This document shows positions 33,601-42,100 of a DNA stretch of 64,000 nt, in pieces; position 1 is the stretch's first letter; each line of letters opens with the position of its first letter. The notes under the pieces are model-generated. The model was not told the DNA's origin and searched no databases. It saw only the letters and a list, made by a program, of their open reading frames with translations. The DNA comes from a virus. Where the stretch lies: positions 1 through 64,000 of IMG/VR virus record IMGVR_UViG_3300031603_000001; one strand, 5' to 3'. Both the position numbers and the translations under genes were made by a program.

Positions 33601-35659
33601 ATTTGCACCCCAAGGAGGAACAGGGAGGGATCTAGTACTACAGACAAAAGGGTTTGGTCTAGGAGAAAGTCCAATATCCTATCAGTCAGCCGTCGACTTA
33701 CTTCAGGAGCTAAAACAAACAGGGCAATTAGGTGTATCAGACGAGGCAGCTGCAGGATGGCTGCGTGGAGAAACTGGCCGAAGAATGGGCCGCAATAGAT
33801 CTCCTGATGCAGTACAAGGTCAAGTACTAATCGGCCAACTATACGTACAGCCGGATGAATTATGGAAAGCTGCGGACTCCTTAGGTGCTCCTTACGTATC
33901 TAACTCAGCGGTATACGTAGATCGCGTTGCCATGAAGTTCATGCGTGGTGATCAGGACGGTGACCTTGCAGCACTGCTAAACATGGGCGGGTTTATTGAT
34001 TCAGAAACGGGACAGATAGGGCCTAAAGGCAGCGCTTCCCGTAATCTTACAGGTGGAATCTCAGTATCAGAAGCAACTGAAAAGATGGCCTTGGCACATT
34101 CATCGTACTTAGCTAAGTGGGAAGAACTAGAACGGCGAAGAAAAGGAATTGGACGAGCAGCCCCGGGTGATGTGTACTTTGCAGGCACAGTGAACCAGGA
34201 TGGTAGAGAGTTATTCCTACATAAAGATCCTACTAAACATCTCACCATGACTGCTAGCCTACGGGAAACACTCCCGGAAGGCCTACTTTCTGATGTTATC
34301 CAGATAGACGATCCTGTACAAACAAGTGTACAGCACCTTACCCAGAAATCCTTTACACCTATAATTGGTGGGTACGTTAAAGGTGCTATCGCCATGGCGT
34401 ATGGAGGAAGGTTAGGACTACTAAACAGATTAGAAGATGAAATAGCAGGATCTCCAGGCGCATTCGACACACTACTCGAGAAGAATAACCTCGGAGGAAT
34501 CTACGGACGTACCTTGACTAGTGGCGCATATCTGAAATCTATGGGCACACTCAATACAGTGCATCCAAACCTATTAAATCAAACTGGACACGAGCTTGTA
34601 GGAAATGCCATGTCAGCTATGATGCAAGAGGGTGGTATAACAAAGATCAACACTAACCCAGTAGCAGGCCTCGTCACGTTGATGTCTCATATGCGTAACA
34701 TCAAAACAGCTATGGGTACTCCTCAATTTGATGAAGCTACTAAATTCCTTGCATATATGGATGATCACCCCGACTTTGAGGGTATGAGTATACTCCATCA
34801 GTTACGAGACCGCCCAGCCTCACAGTACAGCCAAGTAGAGAATGTACAACTTCGGCAGACAGCTTACGAATTAGCCAATGCGTATGGTATAGCAACCAAT
34901 ACACTAGAAGCTACTGCTAAAATAAACCAAGCCCAATTCCTAGAAACAATAGGAGAAAAGAAGAACAAAGGCAAGATTGCTGAAATGCTTGATACTATAC
35001 ACACTAGTAGGTTTATTGGAGACATGGATAGGCAAGCTGCTAGCGGGCCTACTTCAGAAATACAATCACTAGTTGCAGGTAATGACGGCTTTACCACAGC
35101 CTTTAGATCAACCCTCACTCACTCTATGCGTTCCTTAGGTATGCACAATAATACTACAGAAAACTTAGTAGCAGGCATGATGGGAGGCATAGGTAGCACA
35201 ACAACTATGCGTATGCGCTCGGCTGGTAGAATAATGACAGAGACCCTTAAAGAGAACGTCGGGCGTTTGTTTAATTTCATAGACTCATCAACTGTACGTA
35301 AACTATCCGGACGTATAGGTACTGTTGCTGCAGCACTTACGTTCTTTGATCCAAACACAGGTTCCATGATGATAGGAGAGGGTGAAGGACGTGGCGGAGA
35401 ATACAGTGACATACCATCTGGTAAGGAAGTGATGAGAGCTTTCAAGAACCGCAAGACTGTTAGAACTAAAGAAGCCAACCCCTTCTTGCAAGATAAGCTA
35501 GCACGTCTCTCATTTGCTAACCCTAGAAATGAACGTAGAACTGTCAGAGGGCAACTGGTACCAGAGGCGCCAAAGTATGAATACAACAACCATACACGCA
35601 AATTCAATAAATTTAATATTAGTGACCATCTCCGCAGAGCTGGTGCGATAATGCAATGA
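27653..35659 (+). CDS. Giant virion-region protein with DxDGD motif: candidate two-barrel RNA polymerase
   Basis: 2668 residues, second largest-protein gene of the tail block, placed between the tape-measure position and the hub. Asp2100-Gln-Asp2102-Gly-Asp2104 in MRGDQDGDLAALL matches the metal-binding D-x-D-G-D of beta-prime, YonO and crAss-like phage polymerases. Arg2049-Ser-Pro2051, about 50 residues before it, matches the R-x-P preceding the same barrel. A helical region follows (SEATEKMALAHSSYLAKWEE). Further upstream are exonuclease-like motifs (YDTEYGSG at 575-582; FDVPIL at 703-708; GHAAQFD at 848-854). I could not place the first barrel with its two lysines. If correct it would be a virion-packaged polymerase for early transcription, as in crAss-like phages. 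No membrane segment is obvious. Overlaps both neighbours. Confidence 0.55.
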   Translation: MADKTKDAQDTALSALLSLPTLLGIVKAAPTVVDALSQFSTYLNKNTTESVNSVLNSFLEQSADAPYVRTADTSMVKAAQKAIESTKQQLVHEQRQRLGVSNAEIADGTKSKWRAISQAISNNPSRKGYGTTIISGEGVSSSIEINNLYDMMANGFSSANHPIAPFRRPDQAAPGTAFLNKMDKHFPGSQAQYGTVGSIRPAAALAFVQAHQRGYGYGPTNQIRLGNYSEAAVEEHLGELAGELDNVHKAALLGDQRAQRVMRDTYKNLQKSVSPTEQRVTSFSADIQVRLEKTKSISLQSSANIETWLRVGTEGSSAARVRDLASKTLYGRIGHPELYTQLNDPVYRSAKIGDQLNRYRAILQEVKASSAGATGPEMEAIDAIEKTIRAQNSKMRNMQLEIAGITYDNGGLTQQALEFTISSNGKNKSMHLQPISWMVPVTTQGYISRGPGAIPDVTILNHAGLYGSNARNLKDAGDMALMDNAKMFGKLLNDIRDNRMSEEEIRRVVSRASSKSTAYTVPRTYTAKDVMNRTMVQFDEHDFYLNRQSKDNFRRVIEGSKGIDLLRTGGDAILYDTEYGSGLSRRTATPQEVTRSLATETYEHGLLYMDTAADRLLAAPEPGSLNAVPTGSQARHNMEMWLRTHGTSASEVVEWKRKARLNGSTGKVARRAIALMGKWEEEYLHRDGRSRQSFFFTQEGPAFDVPILRNTLQQLSANGIGERELRKEFGPLYDRLFAGINNRHAVADVLSDSYRHANAMSIFRVLNPKQPVSEGAQSMFTFYYGMSTLELEKTVGMATSETAWKDKTIINRVFGKKGPTPKQLESVKYILKTIRDDNLVGKTGPIHGHAAQFDVTMLRYILTGMQKQVGNLSAKELAGINTVATRAETLYQRSSASWTSGPNFIQSNRDRFDPYAPQTASGALSVSLTSTSKTQASRLKGTLLHLEKVLPLGALNNFGREKYQFAAGRVLNPMAGSNTYKGKKLTTAVGYGQLQTTAAAIELEFETLANTLGNDAPPELLRAMEEMTADKEAGNLNLPKLFAKMNAIKSRVGHTSVITMIDYLPEGFAYTEESGSIIQDQLLPYFASYAKESKHTTYFNTKYTAAQIGTDEGMAKFLSKLKFHKGIQYEINKKLSDKTLAISQPVAGKFSLELMGMHGAFDEAQRFVENSGTPPPSAVLAGEALVTSDTSGLGSLYAFGPEYDHQVPGFPSKITIDTNTGEISIGLHHVELDSLGGKTQTDGKVTKQSNTGLSGRVMGTLGNPKYTRGYTLDPFVGAAQGGKYGGSRNETAAALLKQVDRISTKWVMYDNLSIVEQERRANKIWTDLLGDKAADIDFSHTTITTPNGDRPILVTILPDRAEMAVKQNYKLGKLEEILRREGLTYDYVQRRFKENIDRLKLSDPGGRWTAAITQLNQSLERDINTSKAGSTEYANLVRVQANIGNPNEAAPLDLVSLVHGMGKSAQHWGLRALGTRSTSSSVADFWIKFSRAETLSGFPNITPRLLGTTANILLQSFDLATRTKKGGAGPADFNVMAGFLSGQAGVNHVNMWNENAIGDTLLDTQLLNEFYLNKRGVIPDTLDIKGLPNPKKIGITSASVLDVTEELEILGSLQKHVDFDDPNFHSMGRNERSHYLQGKFGKKPSDDFLHNLQLAKDQRETVWYADREWLHRAKLLKPRGPGGNRFIRYDAPTLTQLSKGFDIHGGGSWQTQIARALDSNGADSIKAVGYNGKTVILDSLKKRLIDAKLIDGNGRLQFEFDVKDLLESQIEKLGSNTGGDAAKHKELLQALLRQVDEASVTKDHFVLPSIGGVQAPYASGDRVLFSGLMKDTQGTLQAFGKLDSMRIDLTMDTATSKYRKYRKGKGGIHEAAIIDMGIDSVVADIKRNAMEVSGRVMNTWTKIGTAGFQQANFRAAAGTTTMAWGKLQNSMTLVPALEQVYSKIGTSDFVNTSYALPDFLNVSDKSPFKLDTWLSNLSKGNKVFAPQGGTGRDLVLQTKGFGLGESPISYQSAVDLLQELKQTGQLGVSDEAAAGWLRGETGRRMGRNRSPDAVQGQVLIGQLYVQPDELWKAADSLGAPYVSNSAVYVDRVAMKFMRGDQDGDLAALLNMGGFIDSETGQIGPKGSASRNLTGGISVSEATEKMALAHSSYLAKWEELERRRKGIGRAAPGDVYFAGTVNQDGRELFLHKDPTKHLTMTASLRETLPEGLLSDVIQIDDPVQTSVQHLTQKSFTPIIGGYVKGAIAMAYGGRLGLLNRLEDEIAGSPGAFDTLLEKNNLGGIYGRTLTSGAYLKSMGTLNTVHPNLLNQTGHELVGNAMSAMMQEGGITKINTNPVAGLVTLMSHMRNIKTAMGTPQFDEATKFLAYMDDHPDFEGMSILHQLRDRPASQYSQVENVQLRQTAYELANAYGIATNTLEATAKINQAQFLETIGEKKNKGKIAEMLDTIHTSRFIGDMDRQAASGPTSEIQSLVAGNDGFTTAFRSTLTHSMRSLGMHNNTTENLVAGMMGGIGSTTTMRMRSAGRIMTETLKENVGRLFNFIDSSTVRKLSGRIGTVAAALTFFDPNTGSMMIGEGEGRGGEYSDIPSGKEVMRAFKNRKTVRTKEANPFLQDKLARLSFANPRNERRTVRGQLVPEAPKYEYNNHTRKFNKFNISDHLRRAGAIMQ
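33797..33964 (+). other. R-x-P ... D-x-D-G-D polymerase-like motif region
   Basis: Codons 2049-2104 of the giant protein: Arg-Ser-Pro, then a beta-rich stretch (GQVLIGQLYVQPDE; SAVYVDRVAMKFM) ending in Gly-Asp-Gln-Asp-Gly-Asp. Spacing is about 50 residues, against about 40 in bacterial beta-prime. The residues after the Asp triad (Leu, Ala, Ala, Leu) do not fit an EF-hand. Confidence 0.6.
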
Positions 35660-35829
35660 TAGTAATTAACCTAGCACTGAAGAATATCCCTTACGAACTC
35701 GATATCCAACAGATACTCGATCACATCAGACTTATACTAATAGAACAATATGGCGTAGACCCAGAGTTCGTCGTCAACGATCATGATCTAGTTAACATAC
35801 TAAGACTTTCCGGATTACAAAATGGCTAA
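35656..35829 (+). CDS. 57-residue protein between giant gene and hub gene
   Basis: ATG at 35656 overlaps the giant gene stop (ATGA), and TAA 35827-35829 overlaps the next ATG by 8 bp. The chain of overlaps and the otherwise unexplained 160-bp gap support a real gene. The protein (starting MIVINLALKNIPYEL, then DIQQILDHIRLILIEQ) is amphipathic helical with an acidic C-terminal half. No family recognised. A small tail-assembly helper is possible. Confidence 0.7.
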   Translation: MIVINLALKNIPYELDIQQILDHIRLILIEQYGVDPEFVVNDHDLVNILRLSGLQNG

Positions 35830-38800
35830 TCTAAAATACACAGATATACTAGACGGTATCGCTACATTCGAATCTTCTACTACAGCCAGCGGGGCTACTA
35901 AAGTAAGTACACTCACAGGCAAGTACTATGGAATCTATCAAATAGACCGTGCTAACCAGACAAGAGTACTAGGTCTGGACGCTGAGGGCAAATACCTACC
36001 AAGGTACAAAGGATTCGGACTGAACTCTACAGTAGCGGCTGATTTAGCTAATCGAATACAAGTCGGCACAACCAATGCCACAGCATTAACTACAAATGAA
36101 CAAAGACTTGTATGGCTAATATGGCATACAATAGAAGCAGTATATCAACTGTATAAATTTGATGCACGTAAGTGGTCAACAGATGTCGACATAGATGGAC
36201 GCAGAATAGCTTTATCTAACATAAGTCCAGCAACAGCAGCACGTGCTAACGACGCTTTGTGGGATATACTCTGCAGTATTACAGCACGTTGTCCCGCGGG
36301 TGGGCACAAAACAGGCCCTACACATCTGCAGACTATCAAACAGCTACTAGGAGACCCATTAGATCCAAACAAAGCAGGTCCTGGCGCAGTTGGTAAATAT
36401 GGGCCGTCTGTGTTTAGATACATGGTCACAGCAAGGTACCCAATAGCACCTAATAATAACGGCTATGGCCAGTTATTAGGGTACACGAAGAGGCACAGTA
36501 AAGGTGCATTAAAAGTGTCTGATCCGGCTACAGAATCTAAAGCTGACTGGAGTGTATCAAGTCTGGACATTTACCAAACATTAGCAAAAGAACTAACAGA
36601 GTTAAACGACACTGTAGGTCTATTCTCAGCTTTTGAATTCGGGTACAAATTCATTAACAAACTATTCAGAGTTGATCTAGCGACTCTTAACAACGTGCAC
36701 GGTGAGCAAGCCAGTGAAGTGGCATATGACACACGCACGCTAGAAGGTATATACTCGTACATACCTACTATAGAAATGACTAAGAGTACACCAGGGCTTC
36801 CACTGTATATAGGCGACTTGGGTTTCATAACTCCTCCAACAGCTATACGGTACAACGCGGCCGGGCAGTCCTACGCTTTTGAAGCACTACGCACCAGTAG
36901 CAACCCTATTGTACCTGTTAGCACGCAAAGACCAAGTATATCAATCACCCTGTACCTACATGGACAGGATGAAGTAAACAATAAACTACGCCCATTACTC
37001 GCTATGGCTAAACGTACCCCTTTTACACAAGTACGAAGTGGGATACTGTACAACATGTTAGTAGACCGCATACTTGCACAAGAACTCGAAGATATAGAGG
37101 ATAAAGCACAAGTACCTATCCCTGTTATAATCGATAACGTTTCTTTCCATACAGTCCCAGGGTACCCTGACGCTGTGCAGGTGTTCTTAACACTACGCTT
37201 CTTCAATGTATTCCCATACGGAATGATGTATTCTTATAATCCACAGACTCCCGATGAGATATCGGAAACCGTTAATTACAAAATCAATGAAGTCCTACGC
37301 CACTCTAGGGCCTTCAACCCCATCAGCTCTGCTGGGGAAACATTCGTTTCAGCCGACGGCTCACGAGTTAAGCTGCCCAAAGAGCAGCTCCCTCAATCCT
37401 TGACTGCTAATCTACACGATTCCCCTGAGTTTATACATTTCTACAGAGAACAACTAGCTGATTACACAACTCCTATGAGTTACGTACAATTGCCCGCTAA
37501 ATGGCCTGCCTATATACCAGACGGCGCGGCACAGACTACCCTCACATACAACACTATTACTAAACTAAATAGTCCATTCGTTGACGCACTCGAGTGGGTG
37601 CAAGGGCAGAAGGATGAAATATCTAGAGTCACTAGGATATTTGACTGGCTATACACTGACCCCAGAGGGCTGAAAACCTATAAGAATAGTAGTGACCCTG
37701 CTGCAATTAAAATACTGTTCTGGGAAAAGCTAGCAAGTCTTATTGATGCTACCCATAACCTAAAGGAGGGCGTCAGATTAATAAGATCAGAAGCCAATAG
37801 ACTAGTACTAGACGTACTAGACTCTACGGATTCACAAGACTTTACCTCAGCCGATTACCAACTATTTGCAGAAGAACTTGTCAACAACCCCTTCGTAGGC
37901 ATACCGACTGATGAAGTACAACACACTAGCACTTTACACGATGTGTTCGAAGCAGCCGTAGGCGACAAGGTAGAGAATATAACTACTGCCACCTACAAAC
38001 GCTGGCTAGAGAACCTTATAAACAGGGACAGTCCTATTCTCGCTACAGTAGAGGATCTACTTACTGTCAAAGTCAAAGCCTTATTTGGCAGCACTGAGAC
38101 AGCACCACGTACTGTGGCATTAACTTCCCAAAAGACGCCTGGCCCTACAAACACAGAGCTCGCGTCTGTACTGACGTCTATTAGCATATCGTACGGAAAC
38201 AAACTAGTCCCGATAGACATATTACAATACAAAACACCAACGTTTCAACATACTGGTATGGGACAGTTCGGTATGAGTATGATTATACAAACAAATGACC
38301 CAGGTATGATATCCACCATTAATGATATTAGACTAACACAAGCCGCCTTATCTAATCCTAATGAGATGGGAGGAGGCCGAGATCGTATAACTATATCGGA
38401 CCCACTACTTAACTCGTTTGGTTTACAGTATTTCAGTATTCGTAATACTCAAATCAAAACTATGACAGGCGCTGTGGGTTGGTACGAAATAGCAATTGAT
38501 ACATTACATAATCCAAAGACATTACACATGGCTGAGGACATTAAATCACTTACCACTAGCGCTAAAGCAGTGGTGCGTAGGTTGACCCCTTTGTTCTTTC
38601 CAGCAGAAATTGATATTGATCATCTTAGAGGACCAGACGGAGGAGTAACTCAGCAACTAGATGCCGGAAGGCTCTCTGTAGTTGGGACAGAAGGCTGGGT
38701 GTATGCTGACCATGAGTATCTAACTACTGATTACCAATTCACGATAGCCGACAGCCTGGTAGCAGTTTCCCCAGGTCAAAGTGATAATGACATTCAAATT

Positions 38801-39139
38801 ACTAAATCATTAAATGCGATACTGGAGCCTATACGTTCCGTACTTTTAGACTGGTCTACTGTGCTAGTGGCTGGAGGGGCAACTCACTTCAAAGATATGA
38901 TTAAGATAATGGCCAAACGTTACATGACATTCTCCGCCCAATCTGCAGTATTATGGATGGCGCAGCATACCAGCGCTACTCTCCCGGACGCTAAGTACAT
39001 AGACTTAACAGACCCAGAAGTCTCCGGGGTATCCACTGCCACGGCAGTTGCACTACATGTGCATCGCAAAACATTTATGCACACACTCTTTACGAACGCG
39101 CAGTTCAATAAGCAAATGAAGATTGCTAAACAACCTTAA
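35822..39139 (+). CDS. Baseplate/hub protein with N-terminal lytic transglycosylase-like domain
   Basis: 1105 residues. The N-terminus carries a lysozyme-superfamily signature: Glu17-Ser18 (ATFESS) as candidate catalytic acid, and Gly37-Ile-Tyr-Gln40-Ile41 as the GxxQI motif, within about 150 residues. This would open a local hole in peptidoglycan during tail penetration. Residues about 330-480 and 770-900 are two similar beta domains (Y-x-GDLGFITPP ... ISITLYLHGQDE; ISISYGNKLVPI ... MSMIIQTNDPG), probably a duplicated hub or LysM-adaptor fold. It sits before the late-control-D-like hub gene. Exact place in the baseplate is inferred. Confidence 0.6.
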   Translation: MANLKYTDILDGIATFESSTTASGATKVSTLTGKYYGIYQIDRANQTRVLGLDAEGKYLPRYKGFGLNSTVAADLANRIQVGTTNATALTTNEQRLVWLIWHTIEAVYQLYKFDARKWSTDVDIDGRRIALSNISPATAARANDALWDILCSITARCPAGGHKTGPTHLQTIKQLLGDPLDPNKAGPGAVGKYGPSVFRYMVTARYPIAPNNNGYGQLLGYTKRHSKGALKVSDPATESKADWSVSSLDIYQTLAKELTELNDTVGLFSAFEFGYKFINKLFRVDLATLNNVHGEQASEVAYDTRTLEGIYSYIPTIEMTKSTPGLPLYIGDLGFITPPTAIRYNAAGQSYAFEALRTSSNPIVPVSTQRPSISITLYLHGQDEVNNKLRPLLAMAKRTPFTQVRSGILYNMLVDRILAQELEDIEDKAQVPIPVIIDNVSFHTVPGYPDAVQVFLTLRFFNVFPYGMMYSYNPQTPDEISETVNYKINEVLRHSRAFNPISSAGETFVSADGSRVKLPKEQLPQSLTANLHDSPEFIHFYREQLADYTTPMSYVQLPAKWPAYIPDGAAQTTLTYNTITKLNSPFVDALEWVQGQKDEISRVTRIFDWLYTDPRGLKTYKNSSDPAAIKILFWEKLASLIDATHNLKEGVRLIRSEANRLVLDVLDSTDSQDFTSADYQLFAEELVNNPFVGIPTDEVQHTSTLHDVFEAAVGDKVENITTATYKRWLENLINRDSPILATVEDLLTVKVKALFGSTETAPRTVALTSQKTPGPTNTELASVLTSISISYGNKLVPIDILQYKTPTFQHTGMGQFGMSMIIQTNDPGMISTINDIRLTQAALSNPNEMGGGRDRITISDPLLNSFGLQYFSIRNTQIKTMTGAVGWYEIAIDTLHNPKTLHMAEDIKSLTTSAKAVVRRLTPLFFPAEIDIDHLRGPDGGVTQQLDAGRLSVVGTEGWVYADHEYLTTDYQFTIADSLVAVSPGQSDNDIQITKSLNAILEPIRSVLLDWSTVLVAGGATHFKDMIKIMAKRYMTFSAQSAVLWMAQHTSATLPDAKYIDLTDPEVSGVSTATAVALHVHRKTFMHTLFTNAQFNKQMKIAKQP

Positions 39140-39149
39140 GTAGGTAAAT

Positions 39150-42100
39150 ATGGTAGACATACAACCACGATATCAAAATCCAGCTACAGAAGGAGACGGC
39201 GCTAACCCTGCCACAGCTCCGCCGCAAAGAACTTGGTTAAACAACTTTAATACAGAAGACTATACGTCATGGCTTAAAGAAGTTGCAGATAGTGTACGTA
39301 ATAACTACCCTGATTTTGATTTCAGAGAAGATGTTGTAGCAACATACAAAAGTGGAGGCACTCCTATTGACTCCCATAAACTACTGCACCCGGCGTGGTA
39401 TCTAGCCTCACGATCTTACACAGGGCCATTGGATCAAGTTAAAACATACCTTAATAAACTACGACTTTACTACCAAGGAACAATTGGCGCGTTATTCAGT
39501 ACATCCGCCGCAGCTGCACTTCACGACCGAAAGGATGTCCTTAGGAAATGGCTAGCGGACGAAGCTGGCAAAGGACTTCAAGATGAATTCCACGCATTAC
39601 TTGCTACAGGACTTAAGGCAGGCAAAAGTATCGTAACAGAGAGCCCGTTCGCTAGAGGCACTACTCCTGTAGATTACTTCAACCCTAATGTATTTGACTC
39701 AATCGATACAATTCTTGATGACGAACACCCGTTCAATAAATCAGGGGATGGCATAGCCGGTGAGATAGATGTCACACTTACTACCAGCCAGTTGTTCAAC
39801 ATAACACTCGCCTATAAGCTAGAAACATACTACGCTGTACAGGCTGTACTAGCAAGTAGCTTAAACGTAGGCAGCGTGTCCATCACTGTCGCAGGGACGA
39901 ATGCAACACTGCATACATCAGACAATCTTTACAAAGCAATACCTGATTACAAAGCACTTTTCACACTTATCAATAATCTATCCAGTAATCCTGCTAATCA
40001 GGCCACTACGATAGCTTCACTAGAAAGCATAACTGCTACTACAGACAGTAAGAATGCGTTAAATACACCATTAGGCTCTGTCTTAAGAGATCTACATCTA
40101 GAGATCACAGATTTATGCACAAACGGCACCATGGAGGCTGCCATACAGCCATTAGGGTTCCTGGACATAGACGCAGCTACCCTGAATGTGGAGCTAGATA
40201 AGCAACTAGCTCTAATGAAGAACAATGACTGGGAAGACAACTTTATTAAAGCATTTCCAACGTACAGATTGTTTATTATAGAAGAGGACACTAATCAATT
40301 ACGACTCTTTGATGATTTCTATTCATACGACGCTGTTCAATCTATTACAGTTGTTGAATCGAAGCATGCGGCTAGTTCAACAGCTATACTTAAGCTCTCT
40401 AACGTTACAGGCAGACTCAGCACAGCAGGTATAGAAGAGTTTCTATACGACCATGATAATCCGGCCCCTCTGTCCTCAATACAACTACGTTCCGGTACAA
40501 AGATTATGATCAGAATGGGATACGGGCCCGACTACCGTAACCTGCCAGTATCCTTCCTTGGGACAATAACAGAAGTAGTACCAGGTCCTGTACTTGAAAT
40601 ACAAGCACAAAGCTTTGGGGCAGAACTTTTACATGAATTCACTACAGAATTAGAAGGTACAGCAGATGCCCATGACTCTATGGGACAGGTCGTCATGACT
40701 GTACTAGACCAAACTCCCGGGTTAAAACACTTCGGTAGATGGCAGTTACAGCAGAACCAACTAGACGAAAAAACTACATCAGGCAAGACACTCAGTGATG
40801 CGTATAAAGTGGCCAACTTTGCCTACCTGACGGGTATGCTGATACAGGACTTCAATTTAGGGGCCCTGGACATGATAGGGATAAACCCATCACAATCCGG
40901 AGGGTTGGTAGCGGCTGCAGATTTTATCAATGCATGGCAGCAGAACACAAACGCCCATGCTATGCTACTCAACTTCGGTAATGATCTATATCAAAACATA
41001 TATGTAAACAATAAGAACCCTAGATTATACGGGTTCCTGCGTTTTGTTTCCCAACTAGAGGTAGATGGAGGCGGTAAATTAAACTGGTATATAGACAACC
41101 AAAGTACATGGTCTGCCTTGTGGGAACTAGCTACACACCACGGTGATTACATTGTAAGACCTCTTATATATAATGAGGGTATGTCTTTATTCTCAGGTAA
41201 CCAGGTACGTAACACTTTATACTTTGGACCACGTGAAGGAACATACAAAGCATTCGATACGCCCTACCACCTAAAAAGTGATGATGAAATAAGCGAAGGC
41301 TTCGCTACATTATATAGAGGATACACAGATGCAGAGCGTGCGGACTTGCCAGCACAGGCTGCTATTAATGCGTACAAGCCGGGCACCACGGCCAACGCCT
41401 TGTTCACAGATAAATCGTACCCACACACATACATTCAAATACCAGGTAAAGGCAAGCACCATGACCCTGAGTGCACCTGTTTGTTACCGGGACCTAGTAA
41501 CCCTCTTCCAAGTGAAGTAGAGGCTATGACTCTTATTGCAAAACTCACAAAAGGTAATCTAGCAGACGCAGAGATACACAGGATACGAGATCTTAATCGT
41601 GTACAGAACGATGTGTTCTCTTTACCAAGAGCAATAGGATCCGGAGTAGCAGAATCTATTGATCTATTGCTTGGAAGACCAAGTGAACTAGAATACGAAG
41701 GTAACATGATCTTCGAAATCATGAAAGGCTATGCCCCTAAACTGGCAGAGTTTGGCAAAGCACACCTAGAGTCTATGATGGACGTAGAGCAAGGGAGGGC
41801 AACCGCTACCACCATTGATACTCCTCTTGACTTATTTGTAGCAGCTACACCTATCGGTAACCTTAATATGTTCATGCATATAATCGCCGGGGGCAACCCC
41901 GGACGCTTTACACAAGGCTCCCACCCAACAGTTGGTTATATTCTAGAGAACCAAGTTGAGGTAGCGTTTGAGACTAAAGAGGCTTATCTAGAACAGTGGT
42001 ACACAGCGTTACGTCAAGACATTCCTCTCATTATAGCCAACAGTACTGCCCTTGGGATCACTCCTAGTTTATCAGAGCACCCAGGTCTGAGTCATCTAAA

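Noticed and set aside
33947-33985. EF-hand calcium loop as explanation of DQDGD
   Set aside because: Position 6 is Leu instead of Gly, position 8 is not Ile/Leu/Val and position 12 is not Glu/Asp. The R-x-P upstream favours a polymerase-like barrel, though this is not proof.
27653-35659. A second intein in the polymerase-like giant protein
   Set aside because: No Cys/Ser block A with a matching TxxH and His-Asn-Cys/Ser/Thr end found on reading through the chain.
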